A stretch of 64,000 nucleotides of DNA, taken from assembly GCA_963971225.1 (NCBI GenBank), contig OZ020269.1:15808421-15872420 (forward strand), in the 5' to 3' direction. Made by a program: the position numbers and the translations under genes. Numbering within the stretch: the stretch's first letter is position 1; each line of letters starts with the position of its first letter. This DNA comes from Melieria omissa. Taxonomy: Eukaryota > Arthropoda > Insecta > Diptera > Ulidiidae. Of this stretch, positions 1 through 11,445 are shown piece by piece. Under the pieces are notes generated by a model. It did not search any database. It had not been told where the DNA came from and worked only from the letters and a program-made list of their open reading frames with translations.

Positions 1-1160
1 CACGCATCGCAGTAAAATTGCACTCTAAGCAGATTATTTTATTCCCTTTTCACAGCTTAGTAGCTGAAGCCTTATTTAAGCAACCGAAATCATATTAATT
101 GGTGTCAAAATTCGAGCAGCCAACATTTGACCAGCTTAATTGGCATCACATTAACCAAACAACAACAATGCCAACAAAAAAGGATACGAATGCTGTGCAA
201 CATGTTGTCGCGTCTAATTTCAAAATGAGCGCAAACTCAACTCAACCTGCCACATAGCAACCGACTGTTATAGTGGTGATTGTTGTTGTAGTCCTTGTCA
301 GCACTGGCCAGTAGCAACAATAGGTTAAACCGAGCCGGGTAGACAAAGTATTCGAGAATTTGATACATTTTGCACTCAATTAAAATTTGAAACTTTGTTC
401 GACAAAAGAGTTGGAAGACGAACAGAAAACAGAAGAGACACGAGTACAATCGATGATGTAGTAACTGGATGAGGGAATGGCATAGAAACATAGAGACGTA
501 TGTGCCATTGAGAATCCTCCTTTTGAGTTTGCTACACTTTTTCGTTTGAAGGATATTAACAGAAAATGACTTCATACAGAGTTCTAAGTACAGACTTAGG
601 TTTAGTTTCAGGGCTAATAATTTCTGAGCTATACCAATTGAGAAGTCACTTTAACAACCGCTATAGCGGATCTAATATAAATAAGAATAAGTTCACAGTT
701 TAAGAAAATTCACTTTAACCACAGTTAACCTAAAAAACTAGTTAGACTAAAGAGATTTGATGGCTTACAAGAGATTGCAATACTTAACTCTCAAAGCATA
801 CACCCAGAAGTTTGATAGGAAGCGGGCGAGGCTGTTTATCACATCAAACGAAATCGTAGGAGGGAAATGTGAGTCAATTCTACAACAAGGATAAGAGAGA
901 CTGAGAGATGGTATTGATTGAAGAATTAGTTACTCTTACTGCTATGACTAAAAGTACCCAAATACTCGTTTCTTATTGGTTACTTGTGGCTATAGCTCTC
1001 TACTCCTTTACGTTGGTTCATTCTTCTTCTCTGGTTACAGCTGGAGTTTATTTATTAATTCGTTTTAGTTGATAGGTAGCTGATTCATTTAGTGGACAGT
1101 CACTACTTTAGTGGACAGTCACACTGTCGGGGCTTACAGCTGCGTTAGGACCTAATTATA
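1..1160. other. Intronic stretch, no gene
   Basis: Moderately AT-rich sequence with no open frame that looks like a protein and no recognised element. From about 850 single motifs of the following array (AGGAGGGAAAT, GAGTCAA) begin to appear, so the array probably decays leftward into this segment. Confidence 0.4.
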
Positions 1161-1935
1161 ACGACACCTACTGTAAGATGTACAACCCATGCTAGTCAGC
1201 TGACGATCTATAACTGACGTTCATGGTCGAAATATCAGAGTAAGAGTGACCTTAGGAGGGAAATAGGAGTCAACTTTTGACCCAGACCAAGAATTAAAAC
1301 CTACTGTAAGGTGTAAAATTCTTTTCTAGTCAGTTGTCGATATACAGCTGACGTTTATGGTCGACACATCAGAAGAGAGTCAACACATTAGGAGCGAAAT
1401 AGGAGTCCAGACCAAGAATCGAAACCTACTCTGTAAGGTGCAAACTAGTCAGTTGTCGATCTATAGCTAATGTTGATTGTTGAAATATCAGAACAAGAAT
1501 TATCTCTGGAGGGGAATTAGGAGTCTACTTTTGGCTCAGATCAAGAATCAAAACCTACTGCAAGGTATAAACTACACAGTTGTCGATCTACAGCTGATGT
1601 TCATGGTCGAAATATCAGAATAAAAGTGATCTTAGAAACCTACTGTAGGGTGTAAACAACTCTGTCGATCTACAGCTGACGTTCGTGGTCGACACAACAG
1701 AAAAAGACTGATCTTAGGAATGAAATCGAAGTCTGCTTTTGGCCCAGACCAAGAATTGGAACCTACTGTAAGGTGTAAAATCCTTTTCTAGTCAGTTGTC
1801 GATCCACAGCTGACGTTGATGGTCGACACATCAGAATAAGGTCAATCGTAAGGTCGAAGGAGAGTCAACTATTGGCGAAAACAAGGCATTGAAAGATACT
1901 GCTTGGTGCAAATCCCTTTCCTAGTCAGTTGTCTA
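1161..1935. repeat. Tandem array, about 125-135 bp unit, roughly six copies
   Basis: The phrase CCTACTGTAAGGTGTAAA recurs near 1166, 1301, 1425, 1552, 1636 and 1761. Each is followed by TAGTCAGTTGTCGAT, then CAGCTGACGTT, then GGTCGA(C/A)A(C/T)ATCAGA, then AGGAGGGAAAT. Spacing is about 125-135 bases apart from one shorter unit (1552 to 1636). Copies differ by substitutions and small indels, so the array is not recent. Most units keep an E-box-like CAGCTG, but any binding role is speculation. Confidence 0.8.
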
Positions 1936-2618
1936 GTTGCAATTGCCTCCAGAGTTGTTTGAAGGCAACTTAAGTCTCTAGGAGTATCTGCCTGTGGTAT
2001 CTGCATCGTCTGTTATAACCTAAACCGATATGTCAATGTTGTGGCGCCTTAGACAAAATACATGTTTAGCTCTGTGAAAATAACTAAATAACAAGGTTTA
2101 TCTAATAATTCTAGTTGTGATATGTAGGTATGATAGCTAAATCAATACTAGAAAGACCATTGCCGTCATTTTGACGGTTTTTTATTTTTAAATATCAGTA
2201 TTTCCTTTAGTATTTCCATCAACTTTTACTTTGGTGACTTTAATTTTTTTATCGTGAACAATTTTATATTTTTTAAAAATTTCCTTTGTGAAAAATTCTA
2301 TAAATCTGATGTGTACTTTTCGAGATATCAGTGGGATATGTGGTCTTTGTTGACTTTAAATATTTTATCGCGAAAAGTGTTATATTTAAAAAAAATGTAC
2401 TTTGTGAAAAATTTTATATTTTCAAAAATTTACTTTGTGAAACATTAACCAAATCCAATGTATATTATCCTTTTCGAGATATCAGCAGATATTATATGTG
2501 TAGTCTTTGTAGGTATGGAAAACTTGCGGTTTTTGATTGCAATTTAGGCGTCAACAGAACGAAAGGTTTAAAATAATGCCTATGGGGTCGGGACTCTGAG
2601 CTGAATTCTTTGACGCTT
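1936..2618. repeat. AT-rich intron with a tandem duplication of about 150 bp
   Basis: Two neighbouring segments (about 2226-2375 and 2376-2520) share, in the same order, TTTGTGAAAAATT, TTTTCGAGATATCAG, a GTGGTCTTTG-like motif and runs of TTTAAAAA. The spacing is about 150 bases. The rest of the stretch is AT-rich with no recognisable gene. Confidence 0.5.
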
Positions 2619-2800
2619 TGGTTAGGTTAGGTTACGGTGGCTGCCTTAGTTCAAGACGCTGAAATGTTTGAAATGTGTATTTAGAACTATTTTTTCTTAA
2701 CATGACTTATGACATACATTTCAAATGGATGAGAGAGAGAGAGCGGTCCTACAGTTTGGCATCGAATCCGAACGTCAACGAGATTGAAACTTTTTTTACA
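2619..2800 (-). repeat. Fragment of a SINE-B 3' end beside a TTAGG-type motif
   Basis: Positions 2619-2640 carry GGTTAGGTTAGGTTACGGTGG followed by CTGCCTTAGTTCAAGAC, similar to 35958-36000. Positions about 2690-2790, read on the plus strand (AACATG, ACATTTCAAA, CCTACAGTTT, TCGAATCC), match in order the reverse complement of the 3' part of the SINE at 55298-55543. I read this as an old, inverted, 5'-truncated copy. Similarity is modest. Confidence 0.4.
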
Positions 2801-3173
2801 TTTACTTCAGTTAACATTTGCTTCAGTTCCTTGTTCAGAAATCAATTTCGAAGTGATGTGGACCCCGCCAAGTTTGACTATCCAGATGAGTTTGAAATAG
2901 TCTGCAAAAATGTCAAAGTTTTAGAGCCTAAAAACGTGTAGGCTTCGGCGAGTTTGACTATCTGAAATAAGTCGTGATTTAAGAAAATTTCAAAAGTTTC
3001 CAATTAACCATTTAAGAATCCATGCAGTTTAGAAAAATCCATGCGGTAGGAAAATTTCAAAAGCTAAAAGGCTTCCTTTTAGGAATCCATGCAGTAGGTA
3101 TATTTAAAACATTTTCAGGAGTGGTCGAAAACTGACAATTTGAGTGATCGTATTCAAAAGAATGAATATTAAG

Positions 3174-3341
3174 ATTAGGTTAGGTTAGGTAAGACAGGCG
3201 GCTTGCTGGTTCACAGCAAGTACACTCGGAGGCCCCAAAGGCCCATTGTGATGCTCGATTCCGGTTTACAACCAATTTTTTTTTTCAGTGTATGCTATCC
3301 GTGAGCCTTTCTGTCGTCGCTCTACCCTAACCTAAACCTTA
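3174..3341. mobile_element. Small TIR element with TTAGGTTAGGTTAGG ends
   Basis: The left end reads TTAGGTTAGGTTAGGTAAG and the right end CTACCCTAACCTAAACCTT, which are inverted relative to each other. Inside is CGGCTTGCTGGTTCACAGC and GGAGGCCCCAAAGGCCC. It is about 170 bases with no coding capacity. The element at 41723-42073 has the same kind of ends but a different interior. The ends resemble insect telomere units, but inverted, short and internal copies point to a dispersed element. Family unknown. Confidence 0.5.
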
Positions 3342-5910
3342 AGATTTGGTTATGCTTTCAAGTTACACCCACACTTTTTCGCAAAAACATTTCTACGGAC
3401 ACAACACACCGATAGCCGACAGTCTGTCCCAACTGTTTCATTTTTTTTATTTTATTTTACTTAAAAATACCGAATTGCACATTGAAAACCGAAAAAACCA
3501 TAACGCACCAACTCGAATGTTGCCCTCACTTCTCAAACCATACAAATAATGTTAAATTCTGCATTAAAATTTTGTTGTTCGTTGTTTTATGCATGCGTCG
3601 GTTTGTATGTATGTGTGTGTGTCTGTCTTTCTTTCCGTTTAGCATTAAAATCCAGTTTCGTAAAATTTTCGCCCACAAAAATCATCGATTAAAAATACAT
3701 CACCGCTTCGAGGTGGAGATACTCCTTTGCAGCAAAACTCGCAACGCGTATGCCACGCACCGTGTTGCAAGTTGCTTTTTCGGGTGTTGCCAGCCCTTTT
3801 TTCTTGTTGCTGTGTGGTGCTGTTGTTGTCGGTTGTTGGGCTGTTTTGCGCTTGTTTAGTTGTTGCCTGGGAGCCTCCAGTGTTGTTAACGTCTGGCGTT
3901 CGTCAGTTTGTGGCTGTGCGTCTGTCTCTCTGTCTGTATTCCTGAACGCCTGCATGTCTGTCTGTTGGTCTGTCTGTCTGTCCATCATAAGGCGCACATT
4001 TTTTCATACCAACAACAACAACAGTGCAATGCGCTTTTGTATGTGTGTGTGTTACGCCTGTCGCTTGCGTCTTTTACACTTTTAAAGTTCATTTGTTGTT
4101 GTTGTTGTTGTATATTCTTTATCAATAATAAAATAATAATTATTATTATTATCGCGTAACTGAAATCTCATCGCACGTTCGCTGTTCGGCCTGCCGTGGC
4201 TTTTGTTACACATTTCAAAATGCTGCTTTTCTTCGGCGTAGGTACGGCGCACACTCGGTAGGCGGCATTGCCGATGAGCTACGTGTGAGCGTGGCGAACA
4301 CACGCACGCACACACACACACACAGAGACGCATTCAGTTGCGGTCCTATGAAATCCATCAAAGCCGTGACGTGATTCTCAAGTCCGCTGTGTGGTAGAGG
4401 ACTTAGGAATTTTGAAGAGTCTTAATGAAATTAGCATTAGTGGTATTCACGAGCTGTGACAAAATAGAAAATTCATCCTTTACAACAGCGAAATCCACAC
4501 ATATTCTCATACTTTTTTAACTTTCGAAAATCCTTGAGTAAATTTTGAGTGTTGCTGCTTTAAAACATTGAGGTATGTACCACATTGAAGTAAGTGTGAT
4601 GCCACATTTTTCAAAAGTTGTTCACCATTTCAGTGTACCACGTTCCATTGACCCAAATATTTCATTTCACTGAAACACTTTTAAATGAAATTCTCCACTT
4701 TCATTTATTTAAATTGAACATTTCACTTTCGATAAGCATCGACAATCTACAAACAACATGTTTTCTTCAAAGACCGGTATTTATAATGGAGTCTCTATGC
4801 AGCTGTCTATCAGCCGCGCAGCTCCTCAACGATTTTTGCAATTTCCTCTATGTGCGATTTTAATCAACACATAATAAAGTAAGTAAAGTAAAAGTCGACA
4901 ACGGAGGTTTGTTGTCGCCCGTATCGGAGGATATGATGATGAAAAATTGCCATGCACCAACCGGTCCTAGTCGATCGGCGTCGTCAAGCGATGCCGTCTG
5001 AGATCGTAAGCACGATAGGAAAACTAATTATGACAACTCAATATATTGCAATGTTTGTTGAATTCTATTAGTTCATGAAATAAATTTGAGGCTCGTGCGC
5101 GTAATGCCCGTCGTACAAATATATCTTTGCACTGTGATCACACTGAAAGTGGCGTTTTGCATAAAAATCACAGATTTGTGTACGATTAATGTGGCTATAT
5201 CCGTTTAGTGATTCAATAATGGATTGATTACATATAGAAATAAAACGAGTTGTGTTGAGTAGCGTTCACTATTTAGTGCGGAATCAACTGTGCAAAAGTT
5301 GAACAGTTGGTACAGGTTGATTGAATAGTTCGTAATAGTTGGTACAAGTAACGATTTCCGTTGGCGCTACTTGAAAGTTGTTATGTTATGTTTCATAAAT
5401 ACTGGTTTGGGACTACACTTAAATTGGAGCTGAGTCGTTAACTTTGTGATCTGTTCAGAGGCCAGGTGTGGGCTCTATTTTAAAAACTACATCCTAAATT
5501 ATTGCGAGTGCAACGCTTCGTATTTATTAAAGATTGGCCAAGAAGGGGTCGAGTTGTGAGCTTGAACCGAAGCACTTTGGAGGCATTATATGGGATAGGA
5601 GTTTATAAATCGAGCTAATTATGAATATTTCCACAGAGTAAGAACACTTGGGTTCTAAACTATTCTTTCAGACATATTCCGAGAGGAAAATCCAAGCAAC
5701 TTCTGAACGTAAGGAAACGGAGTTATGTCGCTAGACAGGAATTCCCTCAGGAATTATCTCATTAAAAATTCATTCATTATGCAGATTTATAAGGAAGATG
5801 AAGAAACATTTGTAACCAAGTTCCCAGCATTCAGACATGCACTAACTACAAAAATTTGATCCCATACAGTAGACTTCTGTGACTGGGATAAAGGAATAAT
5901 AAGAACAAGC
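3342..5910. other. Intronic stretch with simple repeats, no gene
   Basis: Positions 3590-4330 hold GTCT/GTCTGT runs (about 3905-3985), a TTG run (4090-4110), a TTA run (4130-4150) and a CA run (4305-4325). They produce overlapping open frames on both strands of low-complexity Cys/Val or Arg/Ala residues, which I reject as genes. Positions 4331-5910 are ordinary AT-rich sequence where I see nothing specific. Confidence 0.4.
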
Positions 5911-6240
5911 TGTGACAAAAGTGTTGCCAGATACCTGAAATGACTTTCTCTTAAAAAAATTATGAAATTTCCTCCCAAAAGTTAAAAAAAATCTCCTAAT
6001 ATTATTTTTATAATTTGCGTCCTTTTAAAGGAATTAAAATCAAAAAGAATAAAAATATACTTATTTTTACATACAATTTTTTAATGCAACCTTTTTTTAT
6101 TCATCTTCAGCTTAGCAACAAAAATAATACATATTAAAAATTAATTAAATAAAAAATGCCCTTTTTGGCGGTATTTCATTATGACAGCAAAAAGTGAGAA
6201 CGAGATAGAACGAGCTTACATTTTATAAGCTTACAAACTA

Positions 6241-7159
6241 TCAGGTGTACAACTTTGCTTCCGCCAAAATTAAAAGCTTTTTCCAAAATTAAAAGCTTTA
6301 TTGCGAAAAAGTGCTTACAGATGTATTATTCAAAGTATTGTCCGTCGCTAGCGACAACTTTCTCCCATCTTTTCGGCAATTTTCGGATCCCGGCTCGAAA
6401 AAAGGAGTCCTCTTTTGACGCTATCCATGAAGCAATCCATTTTTCCAATTCTTCGAAGTATTGAAAATGTTGATCTGCCAGGCCGTGTGCCATCGAACGG
6501 AATAGGTGGAAGTCAGAAGGGGCGACATCTGGGGAATACGGCGGGTGGGGCAAGACTTCCCATTTCAGCGTTTCCAGGTACTTTTTGACCACTTTTGCTC
6601 GATGTCCCTCGGTTTCAACTCGTACGGCACCCAGTTTCCTTCTTTCTGAATCATGCCCAGGGCCTTGAGACGTTTTGAAATGGCTTGCTGACTCACTCCC
6701 AATGATTCGGCAAGCTCTTCTTGGGTTTGGCACGAATCTTCATCAAGCAATGCTTCTAGTTGTTCATCTTTGAAGGTTTTTTCTCTTCCACCACCATGTT
6801 TGTCTTCGACATCGAAATCACCATTTTTAAAACGTTGAAACCACTCCCGACACGTTCTTTCACTCAGAGCAGCATCACCGTAAGTTTCTGAGAGCATTCG
6901 ATGCGCTTCAGCTGCATTTTTTTTCGAATTGTAACAGAAAAGTAAAACTTCCCGCAAATGGCGAGAATTGGGCACATAAACGGACATTTTCGAGCGTGAA
7001 TAATACGAAAACAAGAACAACTGTCACTGAAACGGCGATGACAATTCGTTAGGCACTGTCCACACTCACTTTAAAGGCATTACCATCTATGTATTTCAAC
7101 CAGCCTCAGCCGGTACAGCCACCTATCGGAAAACGGCGGAAGCAAAGTTGTACACCTGA
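6241..7159 (-). mobile_element. Internally deleted mariner (Tc1/mariner superfamily)
   Basis: Perfect 25-base terminal inverted repeats beginning TCAGGTGTACAACTTTGCTT lie at 6241-6265 and 7135-7159. They are flanked by the TA dinucleotide (6239-6240 and 7160-7161) expected of a mariner insertion. The element is 919 bases, while full-length mariners are about 1.3 kb, so roughly 0.35-0.4 kb of the transposase centre is missing. Perfect TIRs suggest a fairly recent insertion. It could move only with a transposase supplied elsewhere. Confidence 0.95.
6326..6987 (-). pseudogene. Mariner transposase, internal deletion and frameshift
   Basis: The N-terminal part begins MSVYVPNSRHLREVLLFCYN and includes the HTH region (RMLSETYGDAALSERTCREW, WFQRFKNGDFDV, ALLDEDSCQTQEELAESLGV, VSQQAISKRLKALGMIQKEG) up to WVPYELKPRDIE. 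The sequence then jumps into another frame that reads AKVVKKYLETLKWEVLPHPP and continues through SPDVAPSDFHLFRSM to ASDGQYFE and a stop at 6326. This is the normal mariner C terminus, with the block carrying the third catalytic aspartate. The middle, which should hold the first two catalytic aspartates, is absent and the join is out of frame (near 6600-6610). The ATG is at 6987 and the longer upstream reading (from 7020) is not needed. It resembles the rosa/mauritiana-type mariners of fruit flies, but the subfamily is not certain. It is inactive. Confidence 0.92.
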
Positions 7160-7352
7160 TATTAAAATAGTTGTCAAAATATGTTTTGTTGCCAGTGTTC
7201 CCAATACATCATACTTCCTTATCAAAAAATCTCCTAAAAATCCACTAAGGATCTCCTAAACTTTCTTCTAAACAATTGTTCCTCCAAAAAATTCTCCCAA
7301 GAGGCCAGAGTTCTTCCAAAGCTATGAGAAAATCTACTGATCTGCAACACTG

Positions 7353-7609
7353 TGTGACAACTGAGAAGACAGACACATTCGAACTAAATGCTCAGTGCGT
7401 CTCGGCAAGTTGATGTTCCATTCGCGTGCATTATCTTATCTTAGAATATTCATATTCAAATATACTTCTCTAACGATGATTGCTTCTGTATACCCAAAAT
7501 CCAATACAGCTTAGAAGTTTCGATATATTAAATATCAGTGTAGCCATATTGGTCTCTTTCGAGCAGTGCTTAAAGGTTTTAACCTCAAAAAGTGGCCTGC
7601 AATTATAGC
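7353..7609. other. Short AT-rich intronic spacer
   Basis: This begins with the right copy of the hAT target duplication. The 3' boundary of the following SINE is unclear, and part of this stretch may belong to it. No gene is seen. Confidence 0.3.
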
Positions 7610-7815
7610 ATTCAGCCATCTTAGGAGATCGATCCGAATGGCGGCTAGCAGTTTTTCTTTCACTTGGAAGTGATTCTTGTAATTCTCTCTCTCTCTGCTT
7701 CATGGGGACAGCGATAGGAGTAGACAAGTGTTTCACCAGCCCAAGCTAGGAATCGAACCTAGAGCCTCTTGTATGAGAAGCCAGTACGCTACCCGCTGGA
7801 CTATCGAAGCCGCCG
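7610..7815 (-). mobile_element. tRNA-derived SINE, family B, copy 1
   Basis: On the minus strand it starts GGCGGCTTCGATAGTCCAGC, with an A-box-like TAGTCCAGCGGG and a perfect B-box GGTTCGATTCC about 50 bases later: the internal RNA polymerase III promoter of a tRNA-like head. The body continues GGTGAAACACTTGTCTAC, CTATCGCTGTCC and CATGAAGCAG, matching copy 2 at 55298-55543. After CCATTCGGATCGA the similarity fades. The 3' limit and target duplication are unclear. Confidence 0.7.
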
Positions 7816-7829
7816 TATAAATTTGATTG

Positions 7830-10560
7830 ATTTATGATATCAATCGATTCGAATATTCCTGGACAATGGGCCAAGTGGTGCACAAGACAGATGTAGGTCT
7901 CACTCAGACAAGACAACTAACTCAACGCCGCTAACTCAACGACCAGCAACATCGATCGTGGCAACACCAGCAGCCACACCACAGCTAACCATGTGTGCCG
8001 CGCACTCGCCATCGTTGTTGGAAGCGGCGCAAATTATATGTATGCGCAATAACCGCCACACTAAATGGCATGGGGCCTTTATTAACAATCAATTAGAGAA
8101 ACTACTGGAAATGTTTGCGAAAAGCGCACAACACTAGAACACCGCAAAGAGGCCGGCGCGCATCAACGTGTGTGTTAAATGCAGCTGAAAGTGATCCTAA
8201 TTGAATAATTACAGCTCACACATACAGGCACAGCGCCCAAAGTAAACACACAAACACACATGTACAGACTTAAGTAGTTTTTGTGTGCAGCAGCTGCAGC
8301 AAGAACGCAACGCGTCGAGAATCGACTGCGAGGGGGTGTTGCTGCGTCAGGGATCGTGTGAACATTTCAGCAAGTTTGAAGCCAAACAAAAGCCGTCTTT
8401 TTTTGGGCAAAAAATTTGTATTAAACAGCGTGTTTATGAGCGCATATCGGCACAGTTTGATCGCAAATGTTTGTTAAATTTTTGCTATATTTTTTGTGAA
8501 TTTTTTGTTTTTGGTTGAAAGGCTCTTTGGTGGAAAAAGTGCTCTGGGGAGATGAAACCAACTGTGTATGCAGTGCACAACAAAAGCGAAAAGTGGGCAG
8601 CAACAGCGTTAAGAAAAATAAAAAAATTAAAATTGTATAACAGCAAAAACAGCAATAAAAACATAAAATCGAAAACAAAAACTAAAACAGCTCGAAAAGC
8701 CGCTTCACTGCATTGTTTTAGTTGGAGCTGAAGTTGGAGTTGAAGTTGATTTAAAACGGCAAACGCGGGATGAACTGCCAAAACGGCGCTAGTGTTGCCT
8801 CAACCGTGTTGTATGGTGAGGCACCGAGAGAATAACGCAAACAACAACAACACCACTAACAGCGGCAACAATGCCAATACGCAGCGCTCGCTTTGCTCAT
8901 CTGCACATCAGCGGCGTCAGCGAGCCAGGCAGACGCATCGCCCACGGTGTACACCTTCTGCGAAAATGTGGCGCGCACCAACAACAAGAACAACCATGCG
9001 CCTTCAACTCTAACATTGGAGTCGAGTCGAGTTGCATTGACTGAAAAACAGCGCTCGAGCGGTTGTTGGACTCTTTTGTGGCAAAAAAAAAAACAAACTC
9101 AAAATAAAAATTCACATATGAAAAAATACAAATACAAAAAACATAGCAAATGCTAAAAGAAAACTAAATATGATGTATAAAAAAGTCCAAGACCGCAAGA
9201 AAACTGAGGTCATACATTATTCTGTATGAAATTTACAACCTTAGAAACAGCACAAAAATTGTATGCAAAAATTAAAAACAACAACAGAACTAGTTGAAAC
9301 GCATAGACATTGGGGCGCGAGCGGGTTAAAAGGGCGGAGTCAAGAGTATCAAACAAAAAAATTACAATTTATATTGAAAATCATATTCAATCAATGCCAT
9401 AAAACATTGACACTAACAACAATAATCACAACAATAACAACAACAAATGCCACAACAGCCTCCACGGCATTGTACAACAACAAGCGTAACTAAATTTAAT
9501 ACTAACTAATAAAACGAATAGCAACAATCATAACAACCAGATAGCAACAACAATAACGCTAACAAGAAAATCATAAAAGAAAAACAAGTACCAACCAGCA
9601 ACAGTGAAAAAAACTAGAACAACTTGATTTAAATAAATACTCGAGCAAGTAGCACAGTGGACAAGTAGCTAGTTTGTGGCGCACAAAAACTAAAAAAAAA
9701 AAAATAATAATAAACAAAACAAAAAACAAAAACAACAATCATGTTGAATGAGAAGCGTAGAAAAACTAGCTGACCGCATTTAAATCTTCAATATGATCAA
9801 CTACACGAACAACAACAACAACAATTTGCTACTATAGATACAAAGCAGACAATAAAAAACGCGACAAAGTAACAACAATAGCAACAATGCACTGACAACA
9901 GCAAGTAAGAATGATGAAAACAACAACAAGAACAAAATCTCGGTACACTAACAACAACAACAGAAACTATAGCAGTAGCCATATCAACAACATTAACGAC
10001 AAGCGAAACGACACATCGTACATTATAATCTGCCATCATATGCAAACAAACACAACACATACACACATCTTCACACACACTCACTCATACATAGGCAATA
10101 CGCATGTTTGCAGCAATTGCCTAAGCGCATAGTTAGCATGCAGGCGACCAGTCACACGGGCGGTCAGGCGGGCAATGTCAATTAAATTATGGGTCATACA
10201 GCCGGTGGCTGCTGCTGAAATCACTTAGGAAAAATCTTAACACGTACAAAAATGCACATAGCCACAGATACACAACAACAAAGTGCGATATAGAGTACAA
10301 AGCCTAATACACGCAGAAGTTCTGTAAGTGTTGCTGCAAGTGTGTGAGTGAGTGTGTGTTGGTTTGTAATGCAAAAAAAAACACCACAAGAGCAACAAAT
10401 CATTGCTCGACATGGCCCAATGTTGCATGAGCTAAATTTTTTTCTTTTTTCAGGCACAAGTGCTACCCGCACATGTTGTTGCGTTGCGAACGAACAGCAG
10501 AAGGTAGCGCGTGTCATGTCGCGTACAGTGTGATCCAATGTAGGTTTTTAATGGAAAGTT
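7830..10560. other. Transposon-free island rich in CAA repeats (enhancer candidate)
   Basis: Mixed-composition DNA with many CAACAA runs (8840-10000), CA runs (8240-8260, 10040-10085) and GC-richer patches (7910-8350, 8880-9070). Short open frames on both strands have low-complexity Asn/Thr or Cys/Val composition and no recognisable domain. Such islands in a fly developmental gene commonly hold enhancers, but I cannot identify any binding-site arrangement here. Confidence 0.3.
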
Positions 10561-10904
10561 TTAAATGCTTTCTGGGACATTTTCGCAAGGGATCACTGCG
10601 CTGCCACTTGAAGCATTTAAATTAGAAATTCTCTCACAGAAATAACCATTTTGTATGAATGGCTTTTTGACTGCAAAACTTGGTTCTCAAATGCGATGGA
10701 AAAGAAGCGCAACTGATATTTGAAATAGGAGGAGATCTTCTTAGCTTTGGGAGAGCATGAAACTGGCACAAAATTGAACAACTAATAAAGGACCCTTCAG
10801 TAAAGCACAACGCTATGGGATTCTCTCTAAAGGGTTTCTAGTTTATTGTGCAACTCAATTTTGCTTACATTTTAAAAAGTAAATACGTATAATACATACA
10901 AATG

Positions 10905-11445
10905 AGTTTTGAGTAAAAATTGTATAGAATAGATAAAGCATTCCTCCAGAATTTTGAGTAAAAACTTCTACAGAATAGATCAAGCATTCCTCCAGAATTA
11001 TTTACTGATAATTCTGGAGGAATGCTATAGAAAAATTGTATAGAATAGGTAAAGTATTCCTATAGCATTTTGAGTAAAAATTTTAACAGAATAGATTAAG
11101 CATTCCTACAGAATTTTGAGTAAAAAATTGTATAGAATAGGTAAAGTATTCCTGAAGAATTTTGAGTAAAAAATTGTATAAAATAGATGAACCATTCCTC
11201 CAGAATTTTGAATACTAAATTTTATAGAACAGATAAGGTATTCCTGGAGTATTCCGAGTAAATAATTTTTTAGAATAGTTTATCTATTCATAAACATTCC
11301 TGAAGAATTTTGAGTTAAACAATTTTATAAAATAGATTCCTCCCGAATTTACAGTCAACAATTTTATAGAATAGGTAAAGCATTCTATAAGAATTTTGAG
11401 TCGAAAATTGTATAGAATAGATAAAGCATTCTTCCAGAATTGTAA
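10905..11445. repeat. Minisatellite, about 45-46 bp unit, roughly 11 copies
   Basis: The unit reads approximately ATTTTGAGTAAAAATTGTAT, then AGAATAGATAAAGCATTCCT, then CCAG. The word GAGTA recurs at 10911, 10956, 11072, 11118 and 11164, at intervals of 45-46 bases. Copies vary by small changes. One unit is inverted, creating the hairpin at 10984-11025. Confidence 0.85.
10984..11025. repeat. Perfect 18-bp inverted repeat (hairpin) inside the minisatellite
   Basis: Arms GCATTCCTCCAGAATTAT (10984-11001) and its exact reverse complement (11008-11025) are separated by the six bases TTACTG. Because the arm is part of the array unit, the simplest origin is an inverted partial unit. Confidence 0.8.

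Larger units (their letters stand above)
5919..7352. mobile_element. hAT-like non-autonomous element, interrupted by a mariner
   Basis: An 8-base target duplication TGTGACAA lies at 5911-5918 and again at 7353-7360. It flanks imperfect inverted ends: AAGTGTTGCCAGATACC on the left, and on the right the reverse complement CAGTGTTGCAGATCAG. Eight-base duplications and CAGTGTTGCC-type ends are characteristic of hAT transposons. Without the 919-base mariner inside it, the element is about 0.5 kb with no transposase frame, so it is a MITE or deletion derivative. Its arms also share AAATCTCCTAA motifs (about 5990 and 7226-7260). The mariner must have inserted after this element. Confidence 0.7.

Noticed and set aside
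3174..3200. Telomeric TTAGG repeat or interstitial telomere
   Set aside because: Only three units, bounded by an inverted partner 150 bp away; also seen at 41723 with a matching inverted end. Higher flies lack TTAGG telomeres. A dispersed element fits better.
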